Source: Alicycliphilus sp. UBA6560 (lineage in GTDB: Bacteria; Pseudomonadota; Gammaproteobacteria; Burkholderiales; Burkholderiaceae_C). From it: a stretch of DNA of 64,000 nt. Position 1 is the stretch's first letter, and every line of letters begins with the position of its first letter. Location: NCBI GenBank assembly GCA_002434305.1, contig DJJU01000003.1:17600-81599 (forward strand), given 5' to 3'. A model generated the notes under the pieces. It did no database searches. It saw only the letters and a list, made by a program, of their open reading frames with translations, and had not been told where the DNA came from. The position numbers and the translations under genes were made by a program. This document shows positions 25,621 through 33,569 of this stretch, in pieces.

Positions 25621-26191
25621 TGTGCCGGCTGCCACGCCGGCGCCGCGCCTGCTTGTGGATAACTTTGTGGAAAGCAGGCCGTCAAACGCCTGCAGGCCTT
25701 GTGGGGCGGGCATTGCGTGCTATGGCGAAGCGCCTGCAAGCGCGTAAAAACGCCAATGAAATCAAAGAGCTATGTTGCGGTGCAAAAAAATCCCCGGGGC
25801 TGCCTCTGCAAGGCTGCACGAGCCGCCCGCTCCGCTAAACATGTGAACAAGTGCGCTGTCAAGGGCTTTTGGTCGACTCTTTTTATGTTAGGCCCCCCGA
25901 GCCAAATCCGGAAAACGCATGCACATCCGGCGACAAGTGCTTGATTTTGCAAGTGTTTGCACAGAAGTTCAGATTATCTGTGGATAACTTTGTTGATAGC
26001 TGCGGGGCGAGGCCCGCAAACCCTTGTCAGGCCGTGCTTTGCTTAGGCTGCACAGGAAAAAGGCAGGCCGGGGAAGGCATTGCAAATCAAGGACTTAGCG
26101 CTGCTTCGGACAGAGTTCCCACGGCTGAGCAGAAATCTGTCACCTCCCGTGTCGGGCCGGCCCGCGCCGGCCCTGGTGTGCATAACTGGCG
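25621..26191. promoter_or_regulatory. 571-base priA-hemE gap with three DnaA boxes
   Basis: No credible gene is present. Compared with its surroundings it is AT-richer, with tracts such as GTAAAAACGCC, TGCAAAAAAATCCCC and TCTTTTTATGTTAGG. DnaA boxes matching TTATNCACA on the minus strand lie at 25654-25662, 25979-25987 and 26177-26185. The first two are part of a 17-base direct repeat with one mismatch (TGTGGATAACTTTGT + GG or TG). The priA promoter and the hemE 3' untranslated end must also lie here. Confidence 0.7.
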
Positions 26192-27319
26192 TTACGCGTG
26201 GCGCATGGCACGCGAATGGCCGTGCACTGCCTCGACCAGTGCCGTGACGTGCTCCGGCGGGGTGAACTGGCTGATGCCGTGCCCCAGGTTGAAGATGTGC
26301 GTGGGACCGGTGGTGGCCGGGTCGGTGTGGGGCTTGCCGAAACTGTCCAGCACCGCCCGCGCCTCGCGCGCCACCGCCTCGGGCGGGGCAAAGAGCACGT
26401 TCGGGTCCAGGTTGCCCTGCAGCGCCTTGCCGGGGCCGCCAGCCTGGCCGCCCACGGCAGCGCGGGCGCGCCCCAGGTTGGCCGTCCAGTCCAGGCCCAG
26501 CACCTCGCAGTCGAGCTGGCCCATGTCCTCCAGCCAGATGCCGCCGCCCTTGGTGAAGACGATGCGCGGCACGTCCTGACCGTCCACGCCGGTGCGCTTG
26601 AGCTGCGCCAGCACGCGCCGGGTGTAGGCCAGGCTGAACTGCTGGAAGCACCCGTCGGCCAGCACGCCGCCCCAGCTGTCGAAGACCATCACCGCCTGGG
26701 CACCGGCATCGACCTGCGCGTTCAGGTATTGCGCCACGGCATCGGCGTTCACGGCCAGGATGCGGTGCATCAGGTCCGGGCGGGCGTACATCAGGCTCTT
26801 GACGTGGCGGTAGTCGTCCGAGCCCCGGCCTTCGACCATGTAGCAGGCCAGCGTCCAGGGGCTGCCGGAAAAGCCGATCAGCGGCACGCGGCCGTTGAGT
26901 GCCCGGCGGATGCTGGTGACGGCGTCGAACACGTAGCGCAGCTTGTCCATGTCGGGCACGGCCAGCTGAGCCACGTCGGCCTCGGTGCACACCGTCCGGG
27001 CGAAGCGCGGGCCTTCGCCTTCGGCGAAGCTCAATCCCAGGCCCATGGCGTCGGGCACGGTGAGGATGTCGGAAAACAGGATGGCAGCGTCCAGCGCGAA
27101 ACGCTCCAGGGGCTGCAACGTGACTTCCGTGGCGTAGTCGACGTTGGTCGCCAGCCCCATGAAGCTGCCGGCCCGGGCGCGCGTGGCCTTGTACTCCGGC
27201 AGGTAGCGCCCGGCCTGGCGCATCAGCCACAGCGGGGTGTAGTCGGTGGCCTGGCGGCGGCAGGCGCGCAGGAAGGTGTCGTTCGTCAGGGGCGCGAAGG
27301 AAGAGCTGGAAGTCGTCAT
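26192..27319 (-). CDS. hemE: Uroporphyrinogen-III decarboxylase
   Basis: Removes four carboxyl groups from uroporphyrinogen III to give coproporphyrinogen III in heme synthesis. The 375-residue product has the substrate-binding N-terminal motif PLWLMRQAGRYLPEY and the second signature GFSGSPWTLACYMVEG, plus the catalytic Asp in ILFSDILTVPDAMG. The C-terminal FNLGHGISQFTPPEHV is conserved. The ATG at 27319 (MTTSSSSFAPLTND) gives the usual N-terminus. Downstream (minus direction) lies the DnaA-box gap and priA. Confidence 0.97.
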   Translation of the reverse strand: MTTSSSSFAPLTNDTFLRACRRQATDYTPLWLMRQAGRYLPEYKATRARAGSFMGLATNVDYATEVTLQPLERFALDAAILFSDILTVPDAMGLGLSFAEGEGPRFARTVCTEADVAQLAVPDMDKLRYVFDAVTSIRRALNGRVPLIGFSGSPWTLACYMVEGRGSDDYRHVKSLMYARPDLMHRILAVNADAVAQYLNAQVDAGAQAVMVFDSWGGVLADGCFQQFSLAYTRRVLAQLKRTGVDGQDVPRIVFTKGGGIWLEDMGQLDCEVLGLDWTANLGRARAAVGGQAGGPGKALQGNLDPNVLFAPPEAVAREARAVLDSFGKPHTDPATTGPTHIFNLGHGISQFTPPEHVTALVEAVHGHSRAMRHA

Positions 27320-27380
27320 GGCCCGGGATTGTCGCAGCGGCCCTGTGCTCGCCGCCATGCAAGCCCTTGACCGGCGTCAA

Positions 27381-28370
27381 TCAATAGACGACGACCCGGT
27401 CGCCCACCTTGACCTGCTCGTACAGCCACTTGGCCACCTGGTAGTCGCGCAGCTGGCTGCAGCCGTGCGAGCCGCCGCCGTAGCCCTTGTCGGCGAAGTC
27501 CTGCGAAAAATGGATGGCCACGTTGCCCTGGTAGAACATGGCATAGGGCATGGGCGTGCGCTCGCCGAAGATTTTCGACACCGTCTCGTGGTTCATGTAC
27601 CAGATGCGGAATTCGCCCTCGGGGCTGTCCCAGCCCGGCATGGCAAAGCGTGCCTCGCGCGTGAAGCGCACGCGGCCGTCCTCCACATAGGACATCTTCT
27701 TTTGCTGCTTGGAGATGCACACCACCCGCCCGGTGGCGCACCTGGCGTGCAGCTCCTGCGTCAGGCTGCTTTGCGGCGGTGCGTCGAACAGCTCGGCGTA
27801 GCGCGGCAGGCGGGTGCGGCGGATCAGGGGCGTCCAGGCGCGCTCGTCCATGACCTCGCTGGCCGGCAGGCCGATGCGCGTGCGCCAGGCGGCGATGGCC
27901 TGGCGCGTGGCGTCGTCGAAGGCGCCGTCCAGCGCCCCCTGGTACAGCCCGGCCTGCTTCAGCCGGTGCTGCAGCTCCCTCATGAAGCCCGGCTCGGCGG
28001 GTGCGACGAACCAGGGGCCGATGTCGGTGTTGTTCAGCTCGGCCTGCGTAGGCGCGCGCGAGCGCGCGGCCAGCGCTGCCCAGGTGGCCTGGTCCACCAC
28101 GCCGGTGGCGGGCAGGCCGCTGTCTCCTTGCAGCTTGCGCACGGCCTCGCGCGTGAGCATGCCGAATCGGTCCTCCACGTCCAGCACCGCGAGGTATTTG
28201 GCCTGGCGCAGGCGCACCTGCAGCTCGCGCACCTGGGGCGACTGCATCTTGAAGCGCAGCTGCTGCGCCAGCGGCGCACCGTTGCCGGTGGACGGCGCGG
28301 CCAGCAGCGGCAGGGCGAGCAGCGCGGCAGCGCAGGCGAGGAGGGAGCGGGGGAGAAGGCGGCGGGTCAT
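27381..28370 (-). CDS. L,D-transpeptidase with two peptidoglycan-binding domains
   Basis: Exported enzyme expected to form 3-3 cross-links in, or attach proteins to, peptidoglycan. The 329-residue protein has a signal peptide (MTRRLLPRSLLACAAALLAL), two PG_binding_1 repeats (QVRELQVRLRQAKYLAVLD and ELQHRLKQAGLYQGALDGAF), and a C-terminal YkuD domain with the catalytic pattern HFSQDFADKGYGGGSHGCSQ (His ... SHGC). The ATG at 28370 starts the signal peptide. hemE lies 61 bases away upstream in the same orientation, so it is read towards hemE. Confidence 0.9.
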   Translation of the reverse strand: MTRRLLPRSLLACAAALLALPLLAAPSTGNGAPLAQQLRFKMQSPQVRELQVRLRQAKYLAVLDVEDRFGMLTREAVRKLQGDSGLPATGVVDQATWAALAARSRAPTQAELNNTDIGPWFVAPAEPGFMRELQHRLKQAGLYQGALDGAFDDATRQAIAAWRTRIGLPASEVMDERAWTPLIRRTRLPRYAELFDAPPQSSLTQELHARCATGRVVCISKQQKKMSYVEDGRVRFTREARFAMPGWDSPEGEFRIWYMNHETVSKIFGERTPMPYAMFYQGNVAIHFSQDFADKGYGGGSHGCSQLRDYQVAKWLYEQVKVGDRVVVY

Positions 28371-28494
28371 GATCGTCGGTGCAAACCTGCACCGAAGTGT
28401 GCCAGCGCGCCTGCGATACAGCGCCGCGTGGGGTTGCTGACCGCCCAGTCGCACGCACGACAGCGGCGCCGGCGGCGTGCGCTATCGTGGGCCG

Positions 28495-29169
28495 ATGGAC
28501 ACGCCGCGCCCCGAACACCTGCAGCCCACCCCGGCCATCGATGCCGACCACCCCGCCGTGCGCGATTTCGCGCAGCGGCACGCCCAGGGCGACGGCGCCC
28601 GCGCGCAGGCCGTGGCCCTGTACCTGGCGGTGCGCGACGGCCTGCGCTACGACCCCTACCGCATCGACCTGAGCACGCGCGGCATGTCCGCCAGCCAGGC
28701 GCTGGCCCAGGGCTACGGCTGGTGCGTGCCCAAGGCGGTGCTGCTGGCCGCCGCCGCCCGGGCCGCCGGCATCCCCGCGCGGCTGGGCTTTGCCGATGTG
28801 CGCAACCACCTGAGCACCGAGCGCATGCGCCGCGTCATACAGACCGACGTCTTCTACTGGCACGGCTACACCGAGCTGTGGCTGGAGGGCCGCTGGGTCA
28901 AGGCCACGCCGGCCTTCAACGTGGAGCTGTGCCAGCGCTTCGGCCTGCTGCCGCTGGAGTTCGACGGCCGGCAGGACTCCATCTACCACCCCTACGACCG
29001 CGCCGGCCAGCGCCACATGGAATACGTGCACCAGCGCGGCAGCTTCGACGACCTGCCGCTGGCCGACATCGCCGCGGACTTCGCCCGCCTGTACCCCGGC
29101 CTCATGGACCAGGCCCAGCTGGCGGGCGCCGATTTCACCGCCGAAGTGCGCCAGGAGACCCAGGCATGA
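28495..29169 (+). CDS. Transglutaminase-like cysteine protease/peptidase family protein
   Basis: Cytosolic member of the transglutaminase-like superfamily, 224 residues. The nucleophile is in YGWCVPKAVLLAAAAR and the His in YWHGYTELWLEGRWVKATPA. The third catalytic residue, normally Asp in a D-P-T motif, is replaced: the sequence here reads KATPAFN. This is seen in a bacterial subfamily of unknown activity. The ATG at 28495 starts MDTPRPEHLQP. The stop codon overlaps the next start as ATGA, so the thioesterase is translationally coupled. Confidence 0.8.
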   Translation: MDTPRPEHLQPTPAIDADHPAVRDFAQRHAQGDGARAQAVALYLAVRDGLRYDPYRIDLSTRGMSASQALAQGYGWCVPKAVLLAAAARAAGIPARLGFADVRNHLSTERMRRVIQTDVFYWHGYTELWLEGRWVKATPAFNVELCQRFGLLPLEFDGRQDSIYHPYDRAGQRHMEYVHQRGSFDDLPLADIAADFARLYPGLMDQAQLAGADFTAEVRQETQA

Positions 29170-29606
29170 CCGCCCCCGCCATTCCGCCCGGTTTCGAGGC
29201 CTTCGAGGCCGGCGGCCCCTTCATGCAGGCCAACGGCCCCTTGTACGTGCGCCGGGGCGGGGCGCAGCTGCGCTTTGGCCTGCGCGTGGAGCAGCGCCAC
29301 TGCAACCCCATGGGCATCCTGCACGGCGGGATGATGGCCAGCCTTTGCGACATGCTGCTGCCCATGGCGGTGCTGGGCCAGCCGGGGCCGGTTAAGGGCC
29401 GCTTCCTGCCCACCATCAGCCTGCAGATCGACTACCTGGCCCCCTCGCCGCTGGGCTGCTGGCTGGAGGGCACGGCCGAGCTGCTGCGCGCCACGCGCTC
29501 GCTGGTGTTCGCCCAGGGCCTGGTCAGCGCCGACGGCACGCCCTGCGCGCGCGTGAGCGGCGTGTTCAAGATCGGGCCGGAGTTCTCCGACAGCTTCAAG
29601 GGCTGA
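29166..29606 (+). CDS. PaaI-family hot-dog thioesterase
   Basis: Acyl-CoA thioesterase of the hot-dog fold, 146 residues. It holds the family motif HCNPMGILHGGMMASLCDML, in which the HGG segment forms part of the active site, and the strand pair LPTISLQIDYLAPSPLG. The start ATG overlaps the previous stop (ATGA), supporting an operon with the transglutaminase-like gene. Substrate is unknown; PaaI relatives act on phenylacetyl-CoA or other aryl/acyl-CoAs. Confidence 0.88.
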   Translation: MTAPAIPPGFEAFEAGGPFMQANGPLYVRRGGAQLRFGLRVEQRHCNPMGILHGGMMASLCDMLLPMAVLGQPGPVKGRFLPTISLQIDYLAPSPLGCWLEGTAELLRATRSLVFAQGLVSADGTPCARVSGVFKIGPEFSDSFKG

Positions 29607-29635
29607 CCGGCAGGCGCGGATTCAAGCGCGCGACC

Positions 29636-30016
29636 TCAGCCACAAAGCAGCCGCACCACCTCGCTGCAGCGCATGCCCGGCCGCACGCCCAGGGCGCGCG
29701 CCAGCGCGTTGGCGTGGCGGATCACGCCGTCTTCCAGCGTGCTGCGTGCCTCGCCGATGCGGGCGCTGTCGTGGCCGACCAGGGCGGCGGCCAGGCGCTG
29801 GGCCTGCAGCAGATGCAGCGCCGCGATGCCGGCATCGTCCCGGCCCACGCCGGCATCGTTGAACACCGACAGCAGCGGCCGGGCGGCGATCGCGTACTGC
29901 GCGGCGCTGTGCCCGCCGTGAGAGCCGCTCACGGCCACGCAGCCGGCGTCGCCGGGGCGCAGCTCGGTGATGGAGTCGACGACGCGCAGGGGCGCCGCCG
30001 CGGGGCGGCCCGTCAC
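29636..30016 (-). CDS. Unknown protein translationally coupled to dsbD
   Basis: A 126-residue protein I cannot assign. It has no signal peptide or membrane segment. Its N-terminal half is beta/alpha (PLRVVDSITELRPGDAGCVA then SGSHGGHSAAQYAIA) and its C-terminal half helical (LEDGVIRHANALARALGV). Gly-rich SGSHGG and NDAGVGRDDAG loops suggest a nucleotide- or ligand-binding fold. The start is a GTG at 30016 that overlaps the dsbD stop codon as GTGA, so the pair is co-translated. A role next to thiol-disulfide exchange is only contextual. Confidence 0.7.
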   Translation of the reverse strand: MTGRPAAAPLRVVDSITELRPGDAGCVAVSGSHGGHSAAQYAIAARPLLSVFNDAGVGRDDAGIAALHLLQAQRLAAALVGHDSARIGEARSTLEDGVIRHANALARALGVRPGMRCSEVVRLLCG

Positions 30017-32217
30017 AGCGCGGCCAGCGCCTGGCGCAGCTCGCGCCGGCCCAGGATCTCGCTGAACACCACCGGCGCGCGGCCCGGGGCGTGCAGCACG
30101 TACACCGGCACGCCGCTGCGGCCCAGCTCGCCGAGGGCGGCGGTGATGGCCGGGTCGCGCCGCGTCCAGTCGGCGCGCAGCAGCGTCACGCCCTTGGCGG
30201 CGAAGTCCTGCAGCACGGCCTCGTCGGACAGCGTGGTCTGCTTGTTGTACTGGCAGGTCACGCACCAGGCGGCGGTGTAGTCCACGAAGACCGGGCGGCC
30301 GCTGGCCACGATCTGCGCCGGCAGCTCAGGGGCCCAGGGCTGCCAGGTGCCGTCGGCCTGCGCCGCAGCGGCGGCAACGGGCAGGGGTTGGATTTCAACG
30401 AGTTTTGGGGCCCAAACCCATGCTGCGCAAGCGCCGGCAGCTATCGAAAGAGGAGCGAGCACGGCCCGCGTGCGCCCGCGCAGCGTCAGCGTCCACACGG
30501 CCAGCGCCAGCAGCACCAGCAGGATCAGCAGCGCCGCCGCCCCGTCGATGCCCACCTGCTGGCCCAGCACCCAGGTCAGCCAGACCACGGTGGCGAACAT
30601 GGGGAAGGCCAGCAGCCGGCGCAGCGTATCCATCCACGCGCCCGGGCGCGGCAGGGCGCGTGCCACGGCCGGCAGCCAGGCAGCCAGCACGTAGGGCAGG
30701 GCCAGGCCCACGCCCAAAGCGGCGAAGATGGTCAGCGCCTGCGCCGCCGGCAGCGTGGCCGTCAGGCCCAGGGAGGCGCCCATGAAGGGCGCCGTGCAGG
30801 GCGAGGCCACGGCCACGGCCAGCACGCCGGTCAGGAAGGCGTCGGCTACCGGGTGGCGCGCCTGCAGGCTGGCCAGCGAAGACGGCAGCATGCGGCCGAA
30901 CTCGAAGACGCCGGCCAGGTTCAGCCCGATCAGCGTGAACAGCGCCGCCAGGCCGGCCACCACGGCCGGGGACTGCAGCTGAAAGCCCCAGCCCACGGCC
31001 TCGCCGGCGGCGCGCAGGGCCAGCATCAGCGCACCCAGCAGCGAAAACGACAGCACCACGCCGGCGGCGTAGGCCAGGCCGCCCAGGCGCTGCGCGCGCA
31101 GGTCCTGCCCATGGCGGGCAAAGCCGGACACCTTGATGGCCAGCACGGGAAAGACGCAGGGCATCAGGTTCAGCAGCAGCCCGCCCAGCAGCGCTCCGGC
31201 CAGCGCCGCCAGCCAGGTGGGCAGCGGCGCGGCCGTCACGCCGGCGCCCGCTGGCGCCGCCGGGGCGTTTTGGGCATTGGCCGCCAGCGCCGCGGCCAGG
31301 GCCGGCGAGACGGTGGCCAGTGCCGCCGCGGGTGGCCAGCCGCCCTCGACGGGCAGCGCCAGCTGCACGCCGGCGCCGCCCTCGGTCAGCACCAGGGGCA
31401 GGGGCTCGGGGCCCTCGCTGCGCTGGGGCGACAGGGGCACGCTGGCCGTCCACACGCCGCCGTCCTGCCACTGCTGGGCGGGGCTGGCGGCGGTCTGCAC
31501 CACGCCGGGGGTTTCGGGGAACACGCCCAGCTCGCGCCCCTGCCAGGCGGCGGGCAGGCCGGCCACGCGCAGCAGCAGGGCGCCGTCCTGCACCCGGGCG
31601 CTGCTGCCGTCGGCCGGCTGCAGCGGGCGCGGATGGGCCTCGGCCGCGGCCTGGAAGGCGGCGGCGTGCAGCGCCGTCGTGCCCTGGAGGGGCACCTGTA
31701 GGGTGAAGCGGCCTTCCTCGGGGATGCATTCCTGGCGGCACACCAGCCAGGAGGCGTGCAGCTGGAAGGTGGCCTCGGTGGCCAGCGGGTCGGCGCGCCA
31801 GCCGGGCGGCACCGTGACCGCCACGGGCAGCAGCACCTGGCCGTCGTAGCCGTAGTTGGCCAGGTTGCCGATGGGGAACTTGCGCGGCGCCGGCCAGGCG
31901 ATCTCGCTGGCGTCCAGGCCGGCAGGCAGCTGCCAGTCCAGTTGCGTGGGCAGGCCCGAGTCGCCGGGGTTCTTCCAGTAGGTGTGCCAATCGGGCTGGT
32001 GGGCGATGAGCAGGCCCAGCTGCAGCGGCTGGCCCGGCGCGATGCCCTGGGGCGCATGGGCCACCAGCTCGGCCCTGACGTAGGGCGTGGTCACCACGCT
32101 GGCGCCGGCACTGCCCGAGGACTTTAAGAGAAATTGGGCTCCAGCGCCCGTGGATAAAGCGCTGGCAGCTATGAAAAACAGAGCGCCTAGCAGGCGCCGG
32201 GGAAGGCAGTGGAACAT
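30013..32217 (-). CDS. dsbD: Thiol:disulfide interchange protein (DsbD/ScsB family)
   Basis: Inner-membrane protein carrying electrons from cytoplasmic thioredoxin to periplasmic partners. The 734-residue product has a signal peptide, a periplasmic N-terminal domain with a Cys pair (SWLVCRQECIPEEG, about 155-165), about eight membrane helices with the Pro-flanked cysteines LNLMPCVFPVLAIK and SPCTAPFMGA, and a C-terminal thioredoxin domain with WCVTC (about 651). All three redox pairs are present. The ATG at 32217 starts MFHCLPRRLLGALFF; the upstream frame belongs to another strand. Two family A repeats lie in the coding sequence, one forming the signal peptide core and one a membrane helix. 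Confidence 0.92.
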   Translation of the reverse strand: MFHCLPRRLLGALFFIAASALSTGAGAQFLLKSSGSAGASVVTTPYVRAELVAHAPQGIAPGQPLQLGLLIAHQPDWHTYWKNPGDSGLPTQLDWQLPAGLDASEIAWPAPRKFPIGNLANYGYDGQVLLPVAVTVPPGWRADPLATEATFQLHASWLVCRQECIPEEGRFTLQVPLQGTTALHAAAFQAAAEAHPRPLQPADGSSARVQDGALLLRVAGLPAAWQGRELGVFPETPGVVQTAASPAQQWQDGGVWTASVPLSPQRSEGPEPLPLVLTEGGAGVQLALPVEGGWPPAAALATVSPALAAALAANAQNAPAAPAGAGVTAAPLPTWLAALAGALLGGLLLNLMPCVFPVLAIKVSGFARHGQDLRAQRLGGLAYAAGVVLSFSLLGALMLALRAAGEAVGWGFQLQSPAVVAGLAALFTLIGLNLAGVFEFGRMLPSSLASLQARHPVADAFLTGVLAVAVASPCTAPFMGASLGLTATLPAAQALTIFAALGVGLALPYVLAAWLPAVARALPRPGAWMDTLRRLLAFPMFATVVWLTWVLGQQVGIDGAAALLILLVLLALAVWTLTLRGRTRAVLAPLSIAAGACAAWVWAPKLVEIQPLPVAAAAAQADGTWQPWAPELPAQIVASGRPVFVDYTAAWCVTCQYNKQTTLSDEAVLQDFAAKGVTLLRADWTRRDPAITAALGELGRSGVPVYVLHAPGRAPVVFSEILGRRELRQALAAL
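30400..30453 (-). repeat. Family A repeat inside dsbD, encoding a membrane helix
   Basis: On the coding strand: CGATAGCTGCCGGCGCTTGCG, then GGGCCCCAAAA. It is read as ...SIAAGACAAWVWAPKLVE. Its frame (ATA GCT GCC) is the same as in the other three intragenic copies. Confidence 0.8.
32128..32180 (-). repeat. Family A repeat inside dsbD, encoding the signal peptide core
   Basis: Coding strand: TTTTTCATAGCTGCCAGCGC, TTTATCCACGG, GCGCTGGAGCCCAATTT. It is read FFIAASALSTGAGAQF, which spans the hydrophobic core and the AGA-Q cleavage site. Codons ATA and TTA are rare in this GC-rich genome, as expected for inserted sequence. Confidence 0.88.
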
Positions 32218-32264
32218 GGCAGGGATGGGAGCGGCGGGGAGGGGCTTTGGTTCCTGGGCGGCCC

Positions 32265-33002
32265 TCAGGCCATGCCCAGCACCACGCGCCGCGCCATGGC
32301 GCCCTTCTTCTCGATCTTGGTCACCACCACCGCGCCGATCTCGCCCGTGCGCGCCACGTGCGTGCCGCCGCAGGGCTGCAGGTCGATCTGCGTGCCGGGG
32401 CCGCCCACGCGCACGGTGCGCACCACGCCCGTGCCGCGCGGGGGCTGCACGCTCATGCTTTTGACGAGCTGCGGGCTGGCGTCCAGTTCGGCGTCGGTGA
32501 TCTCGCCGATGGCCACGGGCAGGTCCTCGGCCACCAGGCGCGCGATCGCGGCGGTGAGCGCGTCCTTGTCCAGCGCGCCGTCCATGTGGAAGTCCAATCG
32601 CGCGTATTCGGGGGTGATGGAGCAGCCGTTCACCGGCTGCGCGACCACATGGCACAGCAGGTGGGTGGTGGTATGAAAGCGCATGAGCCGGTGGCGGCGC
32701 TCCCAGTCGATGCGCGCGGTCACCTCGTCGCCCACCGCCAGGCCCAGGCTCTGGCCGGGAGCGGGCAGGTGCACGATGTCCGCCGTCGGGCGGCCCTCGG
32801 CGTCCTGGCCCTTGCGGGTGTCGGCGATGGCCAGCAGGCTGCCGTCGGCGCGCACCAGCGTGCCGGCGTCGCCTGCCTGGCCGCCGCCCAGCGGGTAGAA
32901 CACGGTGCGGTCCAGCACCACGCCGCCCTGCGGCGTCAGGGCGGTCACGCGGGCGCTGCACTCGCGCAGGTAGCCGTCTTGGCGAAAGAGATCCTGGGTC
33001 AT
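32265..33002 (-). CDS. alaX: Trans-editing alanyl-tRNA hydrolase (AlaX)
   Basis: Cleaves serine or glycine wrongly attached to tRNA-Ala. The 245-residue protein corresponds to the AlaRS editing module. It carries the two zinc motifs: HTTTHLL (HxxxH) and CGGTH (CxxxH), and an N-terminal glycine-rich beta-barrel (VFYPLGGGQAGDAGTLV) as in AlaX-M forms. It starts MTQDLFRQDGYLREC at 33002. Minus strand, 47 bases from the dsbD start; a shared transcript is possible. Confidence 0.93.
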   Translation of the reverse strand: MTQDLFRQDGYLRECSARVTALTPQGGVVLDRTVFYPLGGGQAGDAGTLVRADGSLLAIADTRKGQDAEGRPTADIVHLPAPGQSLGLAVGDEVTARIDWERRHRLMRFHTTTHLLCHVVAQPVNGCSITPEYARLDFHMDGALDKDALTAAIARLVAEDLPVAIGEITDAELDASPQLVKSMSVQPPRGTGVVRTVRVGGPGTQIDLQPCGGTHVARTGEIGAVVVTKIEKKGAMARRVVLGMA

Positions 33003-33030
33003 GGTGGCGGCAATGGTAGTGCCGCGTCGT

Positions 33031-33387
33031 TCACACCTGCGGCAGCCAGCGCAGCCACCACGGGCTGCGCGCTGCCGGGCGGCTCGTGCGGGCGCCGAAG
33101 GCCAGCAGCAGCGCCTGCAGCGCCTCGCTGCGGACCTGGCGCGCGGCCTGCAGCGGGGTGACGCTGCCCAGTTCCGCGGGGAGGTTCGGGTCGGCGCCGT
33201 GCTCCAGCAGGGCGCGGGCGACCGCCTCGTGGCGGTGCAGCACGCTGATGAACAGGGCGGATTGCATCACCTCCGGATGCTGGTAGTCGACATCCACACC
33301 GTTGCGCAGGTGGTAGCGCACGCAATGCAGATCACCGCGCTCGGCGGCGGCGTAAAAGTCTTTCCAGTCCCCTCCGGCACCAGCCAT
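33031..33387 (-). CDS. Small ankyrin-repeat protein
   Basis: A 118-residue cytosolic protein with about three ankyrin repeats: DFYAAAERGDLHCVRYHLRN, SALFISVLHRHEAVARALLE (followed by HGADPN) and SVTPLQAARQVRSEALQALL. Ankyrin repeats mediate protein-protein contact; the partner is unknown. The ATG at 33387 is preceded by GGAG. The C-terminus is basic and Trp-rich (SPWWLRWLPQV). It lies 28 bases before alaX on the same strand. Confidence 0.78.
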   Translation of the reverse strand: MAGAGGDWKDFYAAAERGDLHCVRYHLRNGVDVDYQHPEVMQSALFISVLHRHEAVARALLEHGADPNLPAELGSVTPLQAARQVRSEALQALLLAFGARTSRPAARSPWWLRWLPQV

Positions 33388-33569
33388 GCGCGTCTCCAGG
33401 TCGGTTTCTTGGTGCTATGACTGTAAGAGCAACCTCGGGCTCGGGGCGACAGGGTTTGCCTGCGGCGGGCCGGGGCCGACGCGCTCCCATGCGTGTGGCC
33501 GTGCCCAGGCGGGTCCGCGGGCCGGCGTCTATCATGCCCGGCTCCAGCGCTCCAACGCTCTATCCACCC

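Noticed and set aside
25621..26191. A chromosomal oriC
   Set aside because: DnaA boxes are present but dnaA, dnaN, rpmH and gyrB are absent and only three boxes are seen; kept as a finding, not annotated as an origin.
27246..29165. A long plus-strand frame leading into the thioesterase
   Set aside because: It is antisense to hemE and the L,D-transpeptidase and has shadow composition; the thioesterase starts at the ATGA overlap at 29166.
32218..32961. An N-terminal extension of DsbD
   Set aside because: The extension would overlap alaX in another frame and would displace the signal peptide from the N-terminus.
33388..33569. A cobalamin or other riboswitch upstream of the DUF2946 gene
   Set aside because: The GC-rich sequence has no conserved riboswitch core that I can recognise.
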